A stretch of 64,000 bases of DNA, taken from Paramacrobiotus metropolitanus. Lineage: Eukaryota > Tardigrada > Eutardigrada > Parachela > Macrobiotidae. Below, piece by piece: positions 24,927 through 36,089 of the stretch. Every line of letters begins with the position of its first letter. Positions within the stretch are counted from its first letter, which is position 1. The notes below the pieces were generated by a model. The model worked only from the letters and a program-made list of their open reading frames with translations, did not search any database and was not told the origin of the DNA. A program made the translations under genes and the position numbers. Location: assembly GCF_019649055.1 (NCBI RefSeq), contig NW_026570328.1, positions 124,001 to 188,000 on the forward strand, in the 5' to 3' direction.

Positions 24927-27900
24927 TTACAGGATCACATAAACGTTTAAACCTATCATAACAGAATTTCGAAGCCATCCACGTGCCTTAAACGGGGTTG
25001 GATTAAGTCGACGCTTATGGTCATCTCTCAGCAGTTCCAAGTGACGCTTTACGTTCTCCCGAATCTGTTGCATCGTGGGTAATTTTTCACGCAGTACTTG
25101 TCCATTATCAAAATACAGTTCGTGCATACACTCCACGCTCACCGGCAACACATTGGCCCGTTTAGATTCCTGAAACGCATATAAAAATGCTTTACTGTAA
25201 ATCCAAAAGAACTGTCTGCTTCGGCACTCACATATCATAAAGCGATGCAAATTTCATACCTCAAAAGGATGGCGACACAAAATTCTTTTACCCGGTTCTG
25301 GTGGGGCTTCGTCTACGCCTTGAACAATATCCACCAAAGCTTCATTGCCGCTGCCGCCCACCAAGCGATAGAAAGTCTTCCGTCCCGGAATGGTCACCTT
25401 ACCGACATCCTGACTCAGCTTGATTCGCGGTTCGTTATCCAGCTCGACCAACTGAATAGTTTTAAAACAGCTGCTGTACTTATTTTCCAAACCATAAATG
25501 CGAAGATTATTATGACAACACTGGTCCAGCTTCGCAATATGCGCCAGAGTTGTTTCAAAGCGTTTAGCCATCAGCGCAGAATACTGCATACGTATGCTGC
25601 CAATAATTGTTCCATAATGAGCTTTTCAGATTACAGCACAATAAGGTCAAACGTTAAAGTGTGCATGCACTATGCAGGCAAAAAATCGAAGTGCGTAACA
25701 TTACGCTATGAAACTGCCTCTGCAGTAACTGCTGACAGGAACGTATTTTAAATTCCCTGCTTACAGCGGGCGTCTATTTGCACAGTAAAAGCAGTTTCCA
25801 CATTTGGTTACAATCCAAACTGACCTTAAAGACACAACCCAGTGCTGGTTGTTTGCGACAGGTTACAAGATGAGTGCCCACTCCAAAACAATCAATCTGA
25901 TGTTGTTGTTCATTTAGTGAGTAAATCGTTTCCTCGTTCAGATCATTGCTGGCCACAATTGTAACACTGGCGAACCAAGGCATTTCGTATCTAAAGCAGA
26001 CACAATCTTTCTGTTTTTTTTCTGATTTGTTTTCTTTTGCCAATTCAAAACATGGCACCAAATACATAATTAATCCTTTTGTTCCCAGTCTTACCGCGAA
26101 GCAATCTGGCGAAAGTGCTTCCGTGCTTCACGAGAAAGATAGGCCAAATCACCGGAGTCAAGTCGTATTCCAACAGCCTTGTATTCCAAATCCCATAAAG
26201 CTTTAGCAACGGCACAGAAGTTCAGAACTCCGCTTCTAAATTCACCAAAAACTATTAAATCATTCAGAAATTAACAATTCAACGTCGCGTTACCTCAGTG
26301 TATCGTAGGTATCCACAAGAGCTAAGAATCTGTCAGGAAAAGCAATGGCGTATTGAGCAAATGCCGCCAGTTCCCCATTATTGGCCGTACTGCCTTCCTC
26401 GTTATCGATCACGTGAAATAAATGCGCCATTTCAGCGCGATAATTCTGGCATAGCGTGATGAAATCCACTTCCGCCCCAGTCTTCTTGTGTTTTAGCATC
26501 TAAAACACACCACATTTAATTCGTTTAGTTAATCCAACAGCTGGTTTGTGCACGGTCTTACTCGATTCTTGACTTCGCTCATGCTTTGGAAGGCCGCCAC
26601 GAACGAATGAGCATGCGTGCCGCGAACCGGAATGTTGAAAAGCTTTCCTGCTAGCGCATTACTCGTGCCGTCAAAACCTGAGAACCGTAAAAAATTAGCT
26701 TACAACATCAGGAGTAAATTCGGCTAATTTCGTAGAAGCAATATTCAATTTAAGCGGACGTGCAAAACAGGAGTTAGCTTCACGGGCTATTACCTCCCAT
26801 ATAAACGTATTTTGTCGCCGAAATTCCACCATCCGGGCCCTGAGCACGCCGCAGTCCAAATTCCAAAAGCTCCTTTTTCGGACCGGCGGCCAAGCGGATT
26901 CTCGCGGCACAAGTTGCCACCAAACTAAATTTGACAACATTTACATAACAAAACACTGACTATTTTTGCCCATGACAATATTTTTATAAAATTTGACAAA
27001 CGACGTGCAGAATTCAAAATTATTAAAAAACTGTTAAGCGTTAATTTCAAATTTGTAAATCCCACAGTGGTAATATTAATAACACAGGAAAAGAATACCG
27101 TGCATCCAGTGCGCGAAAAAAACTACCTTGGATAATTGACCAGCGTGAGCAAGGTGGTTTCCAGAAGCTGCGCAACCGGAAGTGGCCCCTCCACGCGAAT
27201 TAAGGGCTCTCTTGGAAACACCACACTTCCTTCGGGAACAGCATAAATCTTTATATCTTTGGTTGTGATCTCAGACAGGTAGTGGAAGAATTCCGGTTCG
27301 ATTGTGGCCGGCATGATAGACTTTATGTACTCAATATCTACCGCAATAAAAACAGTTTCAAAAGCATATAGAAACCTTTGCATTCTGTCTTACCTATTAA
27401 AGTCTTCTCCGTTTGATAAATACGATATGCAGTGACACAAATAATCCTTACCATATATATTAAGTATCAGAATTTCTTAATTTCTTTACCAACAACCCTG
27501 TACCGCTTAAATTTTACAGTAATCTGTTTAATGTAATAATTTGATTAATACGTTTAACACACTTGACACACGTTCAACAACTACAAAATGTTCATTGCAA
27601 AAATTACAGTTCAAAAATTGTAGTGCATACCTTCAACGGAAAAGTGGAAACTGGATATATATCGCAGACATTCTTCCAAACCACAAAAAATTGTAAATTC
27701 TCCATCGAATGGGTTTTTGCGGAAGAATAAATCAAAAACGGCGTAGCAGTCCTTCTTCCCTGATTTCCAATAAGCATACGTCATGGTGATTTGGTACAGA
27801 TCTACAAAATTAGCTTGTAAGCTACATGTACATACACTTCCCCTTAATTGTCTGACTGCGTTTGCAAGCGTAACCAGTTACCCTAATCGCAAATATTTTC

Positions 27901-28073
27901 TAACCTGTTAATAATGGCTGCACAAGGCAGTTTGTGGGGCGAAACGCTCCATCTCCGTGGAAGTTCTCATGGTATTCCCGCGTTCCGGGAATAAGATCAG
28001 CGCGCTTCATGGACTCTTTGAGCTCTGCGACTGGGTCGTCGGACTCGGAGGAGACACTGGGAGCCGACGCCAT
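24927..28073 (-). CDS. NAPRT: Nicotinate phosphoribosyltransferase
   Basis: Ten exons, in order 28073-27905, 27801-27631, 27337-27127, 26924-26794, 26677-26562, 26499-26294, 26235-26095, 25990-25825, 25451-25260 and 25169 on, join in phase to about 580 codons. The enzyme makes nicotinate mononucleotide from nicotinic acid and PRPP, the first step of the Preiss-Handler route to NAD. Landmarks are [74 protein letters not shown] and LNPTPFK. The start chosen is [13 protein letters not shown]. After LNPTPFK the frame runs into 20 unrelated residues and a stop at 24927; animal NAPRT normally continues with a conserved tail. Either a GC-type donor (AAG|GCACGT) leads to an undetected last exon, or the tail is truncated. 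A decayed copy lies at 18.9-20.2 kb. Confidence 0.93.
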
Positions 28074-29163
28074 TTGATGTATGGTCAGTGTGGATAATAA
28101 AAATTCCCCGATGGCCTGGATCAAATCAGAATTCCAAAATATGCGATCACTTCCAATATCAAACAACAACACACGCAATTTTTAGCGAAGGAATTTCCGT
28201 CTGCACGCCAAGATAGGCCGCTAACGGGGGAGCTTATCAGCTGTAAAAGCAGTCTGAGCGAGGCATTCTGGATTACTGTACATTACTCGAACGTCTGGCA
28301 AGATTTTATCGGTCAAGTTCGTACTGATTTAAACGACATGAACGCACAATTTAAAATGACTGAAAACGAATCACAGCGAGTTTTCTTCCTGCCAAGGCAT
28401 GTTTACAGTTTGCATTTTGCAATGATCCATCAGATCAGCTGTCGTAACCACTGCCTTATGGCGGTTGCCTTAAACTATACAGTACTGTAACACAAAATTT
28501 TTGGGCACCCGGTGCACCGTAGGGTCTATGGTATAAGAAAAACCGCCCCATAAAGCGTCTACCCAATCCCGCCCAACCAATCCGAATTGCGCAAAGACGT
28601 TATACACCTCCAGGACTACAGATTATTAAACGCTGGCTGCAATTTATTCTATTGTTTATTACTTGTGATATTAAGCAATATGAAACCAGAATATTACATC
28701 TTTTTTTAGGATAAGAATCTAACAATCCATTAGCAGTGATAAAATATCTGCCATAAGTCCACAACTCTTTTCACATTTTCCATTAAATTACAAGAACGAC
28801 GAAAAAAAACTGTCATATTATGCTAATTATGCTTACGGTTGAACGAGATCTGAAATTTTCAGAGTAATATACAAAAAACAAAATACTTTAGATTAAATTT
28901 TGTTGAAGAAGGCATATGAAGTATTAAGAACTCCGTTCAATATATCCTTGAAAAATTTATAATGCTGCACAACAAATATTGACAGCACTCTGTACTACTA
29001 CACAAGTTACATATACATTCCAGTCAGAAAAAAACACAAAGTTTTGACTACAGTGTGTACGTGAAGGTGTACTACAAGCTGTACGCTAGGTTATACCCGA
29101 AGACCGTACAATTCAGATTGTGATACACACTATACTTACTTTACTACATCCTGCACTACGGGC

Positions 29164-29276
29164 TTACTACAGTCTGTACTACAATCTGTACTACGGGCTG
29201 TACTACGGGCTGTACCACGGGCTGTACTACGGGCTGTACTACGGGCTGTACTACGGGCTGTACTACGGGCTGTACA
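29164..29276. repeat. 12-bp tandem repeat in left foldback arm
   Basis: About eight to nine near-identical copies of CTGTACTACGGG, each 12 bp; in one frame they read repeated YYGL. Degenerate versions of the same TGTACTACAGG-like unit occur in the right arm (35400-35530) and in both arms of the neighbouring element (36660-36870, 37790-37930), so it is a family-specific subterminal component and not a gene. Confidence 0.8.
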
Positions 29277-29835
29277 TTAGGCACACATGTACTAGTACAT
29301 GCCGCGCGGTATTCATATTATTGCAAAAAAAAAGTATCTAAACAAAAATATCTATCTTAAGAACGATTAGCCTGTGCTATATGGCGTATCTTTTTGCCGA
29401 AAACACCTTTACTGTGTTATCGTAGGCATGTGCTGTATCAATGGCTAACTTTATTAACTGCTGCAAGCAGGTAATTTCAAACATTATGATTATAATTTTA
29501 ATTCTGCAACGTTAAACAATTTGTTAAGTATCGCTGGTAAAACAACATAGGAGGGTACAAATAAAAGCTGTAAAAAATTTAAAAATTTGAGACTCGCACG
29601 ACTGGTACTGTTTTTCCGCACTTTTTTGGTCAAATCATACTTGGGGGCAAAGTGAAGAAAGAATCAAACAAAATCTTGACAGCTTGATGTGAGCTTTTGC
29701 TGTTTCCTTCATAACAACGTATTAAAAAATTGAGATACCCAAAATACTCGAAGTATGGTCCGCAGTATCCGCCAAAATATACACATATGGCACAGATTGT
29801 TTAGGCGGAAAAACGGCAACGTTAATCTGAGCACG

Positions 29836-30298
29836 TACCTAACGGAACTGTACGGAACGTAATGGAACTCTACGGAACTTGACGGAACCTTACGGAACCT
29901 GACGTAACCTAATGGAACCTGACGTAACCTAATGGAACCTAACGGAACCTAATGGAACTCTACGGAACTTGACGGAACCTTACGGAACCTGACGTAACCT
30001 AATGGAACCTGACGTAACCTAATGGAACCTAACGGAACCTAATGGAACTCTACGGAACCGTACGGAACCTTACGGAACCTGACGTAACCTTATGGAACCT
30101 AACGGAACCTAATGGAACTCAATGGAACTGTACGGAACCTAACGGAACCTAATGGAACTCAATGGAACTGTACGGAACCTGACGGAACCTAACGCAACCT
30201 AATGGAACCCGACGGAACCTAAGGGAACTCTATGGAACTTGACGGAACCTAACGGAACCTAATGGAACTCTACGGAACCTAATGGAACCCGACGGAAT
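29836..30298. repeat. Decanucleotide array, left arm
   Basis: About 46 head-to-tail copies of a 10-bp unit, consensus GGAACCTAAY with variants GGAACTCTAC, GGAACTTGAC and GGAACCTGAC. Higher-order repetition is visible: a block around 29870-29960 recurs around 29950-30040. The complement of this unit forms the right-arm array at about 33480-34985. Confidence 0.92.
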
Positions 30299-30379
30299 TT
30301 GCAGTGATCTAGACCTAACAGATAGTGCACGATTTATTCTAAAGAAAAAAACGGGCATGTGTTTTCGTTACAGTAAACA

Positions 30380-30665
30380 TACGTAAATCAACGTAAATGC
30401 TATGTAAGATTTTCGTGCCATGTATGTAAACGCACGTTACGTCCGTGTCGGCAAAGTGAAACCAACGTAAAGTAACGTAAATCATATAAATTTGCTGGTA
30501 ACTTGCGTAAGTCACCGTTAAGGTTATGTTCGGCAAAGTGCAATCAACGTAATCCAACGTAAATTCGCTGTTAACCTGTGTAAAACACCGATTAGTTTAT
30601 GTCCAACAAAGTGGAACCAACGTCAACCAACGTAAATTTGTTGTTAACCTCTGCAAGTTACTAAT
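30380..30665. repeat. Degenerate tandem repeat of about 73-82 bp
   Basis: At least three copies of a unit with CAAAGTG, then CCAACGTAA, CAACGTAAAT and GCTGTTAACCT (CAAAGTG at 30452, 30534 and 30607). It lies just inside the left decamer array. Short open frames across it are not genes. Confidence 0.6.
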
Positions 30666-30940
30666 GCGTAGTTTAAAATAACGGAACACAAATCTAGAAA
30701 ACATCAGGAGTGATACTCATTGGTCGCCGACCGCACTTGGACTTCTTGCGCGAAGATTCATCTTGATTACCTAAATAATTCCAGTATTATTTTTAAGACT
30801 GCAAGCGGAAGCTTTTAGATCAAATAGATTTAATATGTACAGATATATTCTGAATGACAGCAGGTTTTTCGAAAATTTATTATAGGTAACAGAACTATTA
30901 ACTTAAGAAACCGAGTATTGTTTAAGTTTATTGTTTAAGT

Positions 30941-32920
30941 TTATTTATTGTTACCATGGTGGGTAGATTGGTGAAACTTGAACCAATGTAGAGAGCAGTA
31001 TGCAGCTTTGCATAAATCGCACACATATTTCTTTTTATGTTTTCCGCGGATGTGGAGATTGAGTGCAGTAGCACTGTTGTAAGATCTTGTACACTTCGCA
31101 TACTGGCACATAAAAGCTTTTCCGGAATTCAGTAATGCCCGTTCTGCGAGAAATTGACCGTTTACCAACGGCGCATTTAACGAGATGCTAGTTGTTGGTG
31201 GGGCAAGGAAGCAGTTGGCATCATCGTCAAAGATTAAATTTGCCGGGAATACAGAAGGTGGCAGACAGCTGATGTCCAAAACGTCAATTTCACCCAGAGC
31301 ATTTGGGAAATTTTTTGAAAATGAATTAGTCGCTCCCAAAAATTTTCCATATTTCTTTTTATATCGCACAGGAAAACGGCGTCGATTGACTTGCTGTATA
31401 GCAGCTGCAGTGCGGGCGAGTAACCGTTCTCTAAGCAGCAGCGTCCACTTATGCAGTATTTCCAAATTAGAGTTGTTGCGCAACTTGATGCACTGTGATT
31501 AATTAAAGACATAATAAATCGGAGGCACTCAAGGTAAATTGCTATAGACTAACCTTTTGACGAAATAGTACAACGGTGTCAATGACTGTAATCCAACGTT
31601 CGTCAATAAAGTTTCGTGCTTGGCTCACATTTCCACCGATATTAATTACGGAATGAAGGACGCCGGGCCCGAGATATATAACGGTGCCCGGCTCCTGCAC
31701 ATAACAAATAGGAGTCAGGCCAAAAACTTCCCATAGCGAAGGTGTGGTGGCAATCTTTTTAAAAAAGAATTGATGTCCGCAAGCTTTATTTAAAATGTAC
31801 CCAAATCAAGCGTTAAGTAATGTTAACATGTGCTGTATAAAAAAAACCGTTTTTCGTATTTCCTGTAGCAATAATCGTTCTTTTTCCGCAAGTATGTCTA
31901 TGTTGTCTACGTACCATTGTCTACTTATGTCCATTTTTAAACTAGTGCTGGCGATAAATAACTGAAAATTAAATGATCGCACTGCATAAATTCCAGCAAA
32001 ACCACTCTCGTTCACTATTCATTCCAACAAAAAATAACGTTTGATAAACAGGATTTATGCAGCAAAGGAACAGCAATCCTGCAATACGAAAATTACTAGA
32101 CATCTCATGCAGGTTTTTGGATTCTCCTCTCATTTTCCTATTATTTCAACTTGTGCCGATCAAGTTTTTGATTTTTGAGTTGCGGCAGATTTCTTCCAGT
32201 ACTGCGGGTAATTTCTAACTGGTAACCTTTTGGCTTATACAACCCAAATTTGTGAGGTCCAGTGGTCATTCAAAAGCCTGCTACCATGGCTGCAATAGAG
32301 TTATCGCGTGTTGTTACTATTAATAAAACAGCATGCAATTTTACTTAATAATGTAAAGCTTAAATTATTCGTATTAAGTACTAGAGCGGTCGACGCGGTA
32401 AGTGATTTTCAAATCCAGTAGTAACCAGACATGGGCTGTTGTAACTTAACTATATAACTTAACGCGAGTTATTTGCGAGTTATCGAGTTTTAAAGTAACT
32501 GTGTAGCGTAACTCGCTACCCAGAAAACTTAACTCTAACGTAACTCGCCCAAAATTTGGACATATTGTCTATGATAGCGTAACTCGCGGTATAACTGAAA
32601 ACTCGGTTCTACTTGCATAAATAACTTAACTCGTAGCGTAACTCACACGCTACTTGTAACTCGTAACTCTAACGATGGTTGCATTTTACATAACTGCCCA
32701 GGTCTGGTAGTAACTATAGTGTAACACATGGCAGTTCCTGTGATTCCTTCATGCGAAACACACAGAGTTTGCGTTTAGGTAATGTTAATGTGGTCTGATG
32801 CGCCGTTTCACCTACCAGAAGAGTAAGCATGGGGTTTGCAGCCAAACAGTCCGCCATACATTTTTACAACTTTAGCAATCTGGGCAACTGGAAATATAAT
32901 CCAAACTTTGATCCCCGGAC
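30941..32920 (-). CDS. JmjC-domain protein with C-terminal C2H2 zinc fingers, partial model
   Basis: Visible exons: 32920-32816 (GPGIKVWIIFPVAQ, the strand before the JmjC core), possibly sequence near 32000-31830, about 31790-31554 (FGLTPICYVQEPGTVIYLGPGVLHSVIN, GGNVSQARNF) and 31492-30941. The last junction joins in phase (FRQK to CIKLR). The second block has the JmjC pattern Q-x-PG-x-x-x-Y-x-x-PG-x-x-H with the distal metal-binding histidine. The upstream HxD part was not found. The C-terminus has two C2H2 fingers, CQYAKC...HIRGKH and CDLC...HQSTHH. JmjC proteins are Fe(II)/2-oxoglutarate dioxygenases, often histone demethylases; the combination suggests DNA-targeted chromatin action. It lies within the inverted arms of the foldback element and could be cargo, a host gene engulfed by it, or a decaying copy. 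A hAT MITE lies in an intron. Confidence 0.6.
32426..32706. mobile_element. 281-bp hAT-type MITE with perfect target duplication
   Basis: Ends CAGACATGGGCTGTT and AACTGCCCAGGTCTG with GTAACTCG/TAACTTAAC subterminal motifs, the same family as the 1.46-kb element at 15530. It is flanked by a perfect 8-bp direct repeat gtagtaac (32418-32425, 32707-32714). It lies within the foldback element, so it inserted after that element arrived. Confidence 0.93.
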
Positions 32921-33479
32921 CTAAGAAAACAATCAGTAAGGTAATTACGACGTAAGGTAACAATAAGTACTAAAATCTGTTACAAAGAAGACTGAAAAGG
33001 TTAAAAAAATTAGTATTTGCCAGGGCCTAAGTCATAGGTTGACTCAATGTAGCCTACAGTACTGATACTTTAGGCCAGAAAACAGCTGTATTGCACTGAA
33101 TATTAATGAAGCAATACTGTTTTTCTTTGTTGTGCTCTTGGCGAGTTCTTCGAACATTGCGAACGAGCCTTTTATATGCATAAAAATAAATCTCTGTACT
33201 GCAGGACAAATTAATGTAACTGCGCGTTAAACTCATGACAATTTCTAGTGATGTGAGTTATGTACAATTTTGACCTTTTCGTTGTTCGTTCATACCGGTC
33301 GGCCACGCCAAGTTGTCACCATCACTAAAATTCATTTTTAAAGATTAGAAAAAGTTCACCTATTCCAGTTGAAAAAATTTCATTATCCTACTAGCAGCGA
33401 AGGCTTGATTGATCTGCAGTGGTAGCTTTTCCACTTTTCTTTTTGCAGCGGTAGGGTAAAGGTTCCTTAGAGTTACAGT

Positions 33480-34985
33480 TGCCTTCATTTAGGTTCATTA
33501 TGTTCCGCTGAGGTCCATCATGTTTCTTAGATTCACATAAACTTCCGTACAGTTCCTGCAAGAGTTCTATCGGGTTACGTCAAGTTCCGTAGAGTTCCGT
33601 TAGGTTCCGTCGGGTTCCATTAGGTTCAGTCAGGTTCCGTAGAGTTCCGTAGAGTTCCATTAGGTTCCGTCAAGTTCCGTAGAGTTCCCTTAGGTTCCGT
33701 CAGGTTTCATTAGGTTTCGTAGAGTTCCATTAGGTTCCATCAAGTTCCGTAGAGTTCCGTAGAGTTCCATTAGGTTCCGTCAAGTTCCATCGGGTTTCGT
33801 AGAGTTCCATTAGGTTCCGTCAAGTTCCGTAGAGTTCCGTAGAGTTCCATTAGGTTCCGTCAAGTTCCGTAGAGTTCCCTTAGGTTCCGTCAGGTTTCAT
33901 TAGGTTTCGTGGAGTTCCATTAGGTTCCATCAAGTTCCGTCGGGTTCCGTAGAGTTCCAACAGGTTCCGTCAAGTTCCATCGGGTTTCGTAGAGTTCCAT
34001 TAGGTTCCGTCAAGTTCCGTCGGGTTCCGTAGAGTTCCAACAGGTTCCGTCAAGTTCCGTATAGTTCCATTGAGTTCCGTCAAGTTCCATAGAGTTCCGT
34101 TAGGTTCCGTGGTGTTCCATCAGGTTCCGTTAGGTTCCGTACAGTTCCGTACAGTTCCGTAGAGTTCCGTACAGTTCCATTGAGTTCCATCAGGTTCCGT
34201 TAGGTTCCGTTAGGTTCCGTAGAGTTCCATTAAGTTCCATCCAGTTCCGTACAGTTCCATTAGGTTCCGTCAAGCTCCGTAGAGTTCCCTTAGGTTCCGT
34301 CAGGTTTCATTAGGTTTCGTAGAGTTCCGTACAGTTCCGTAGAGTTCCGTACAGTTCCATTGAGTTCCATCAGGTTCCGTTAGGTTCCGTTAGGTTCCGT
34401 AGAGTTCCATTAAGTTCCATCCAGTTCCGTACAGTTCCATTAGGTTCCGTCAAGTTCCGTAGAGTTCCCTTAGGTTCCGTCAGGTTTCATTAGGTTTCGT
34501 AAGGTTCCGTAGAGTTCCGTAGAGTTCCATAAGGTTCCGTCAAGTTCCATTGGGTTCCGTAGAGTTCCATTAGGTTCCATCAAGTTCCGTCGGGTTCCGT
34601 AGAGTTCCGTTAGGTTCCATTGAGTTCCGTCAAGTTCCATAGAGTTCCGTTAGGTTCCGTAGAGTTCCATCAGGTTCCGTTAGGTTCCGTTAGGTTCCGT
34701 ACAGTTCCGTCAAGTTCCATAAGGTTCCGTCAAGTTCCATTGGGTTCCGTAGAGTTCCATTAGGTTCCATCAAGTTCCGTCGGGTTCCGTAGAGTTCCAA
34801 CAGGTTCCGTCAAGTTCCGTCGGGTTCCGTAGAGTTCCGTCAAGTTCCGTAGAGTTCCGTACAGTTCCATTGAGTTCCATTAGGTTCCGTAGAGTTCCGT
34901 ACAGTTCCGTCAAGTTCCGTAGAGTTCCGTACAGTTCCATTGAGTTCCATTAGGTTCCGTAGAGTTCCGTACAGTTCCGTCAGTT
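33480..34985. repeat. Decanucleotide array, right arm
   Basis: About 150 head-to-tail copies of a 10-bp unit, GTTCCGTAGA, GTTCCATTAG, GTTCCGTCAA and similar: the complement of the left-arm array. Higher-order duplication is obvious, e.g. near-identical blocks at about 33640-33740 and 33840-33930, at 34130-34310 and 34320-34500, and at 34840-34910 and 34910-34975. It is three times longer than the left array. It is not coding. Confidence 0.92.
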
Positions 34986-36089
34986 ACAGTAACTATAAAC
35001 TGTCGCGCGTTTTCAACCTAAACAATCAGTGCCATATCTCAAAATATATGCTACACTGATATAATTTGTCTGCACATTAGCTGCCTGTTCCAGCCTGTAG
35101 TACAGTCCGGTAGGACAGCCTGCCGTGTAGTCTAATGTACTGTCCACTGTCCAGTTTGTACTGAAGTCAGATGCGCTGCTTAAGCTCATTTAAACTTAAT
35201 TTTTTACGCTTAGTATGTATCAAGACTTCCGGTTTCTTGTAATCAAGCCTCCGGTTTTTATTTATTTGTGCAAATTATTCTTAATGTAATTAAATATCAA
35301 TAAAAATTTTCAAGATATCCAGATGTGTGCAAGAAAATATACAATATGTCTAGATGTCTTCTGCGTTATGAGTATAATCCGGCGTGTACAGCATTTGTTT
35401 GCACATGTACAGCCTGCAGTACATCCCGTAGTACAACTTGGTGTACAGCTTGTAGTACATCCTGTAGTAGTACATCCTGTAGTAAGTTGACTTAACATAC
35501 ATCCTGCAGTACACCTTAACGTACGGCCTATAGTAAAAACTGCTTTTTTAATGAAATGCATGTGGTACTTTTGCAGTCGTACAGGGTGCTGTCATTTTCT
35601 TGCACAAAATTATAAAATTTTGTAAGATATATTGAGCGTAGTTTGTAATTAATAATTACAGTAATGATATGTAGTGCTTGCACTTATGTATGCCACTCCG
35701 TTTATGCCGCTCTAAAAATTGCAGAACCTCGTCAGCTTATATTGTGCATATTGTCGGTTTTTCATTTTGTCATTTAATGGTAAATGCGATATAGAGTTTT
35801 TTGAATTATGAAATTTTTTTATCGGTAATAATGAAATGCTAGATTTTTATTACGAAAATGATTAATTTATTATTTGTTATTTAACTAGCTGGATGTCACA
35901 AGTAATAAATAATCGGTAAAATTAAAGCAAACAAATGTAATCTGAAGTACTGACCAGCTGCGGGTCTGTTCGCAATTCGGATTGGTTGGGTGTAAGAAAG
36001 CAGGATTGGGTAGACTCTTTATAGGGCGGTTTTTCTTATACTATAGACTCTACGGAGCACCGGGTGCCCAAAATTTTCGCGTCAGTACT

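Noticed and set aside
25245-25751. 168-codon + strand frame over NAPRT
   Set aside because: It is the antisense of NAPRT exons 8-9, which have full family and splice support.
29120-29341. A 73-codon frame reading repeated YYGL
   Set aside because: It is a translation of the 12-bp tandem repeat in a foldback arm; the other copies of the tract are not open.
29836-30298. Telomere-like repeat or CRISPR-like array
   Set aside because: The unit is 10 bp, lacks spacers, is internal and has an inverted counterpart at the other arm of an element.
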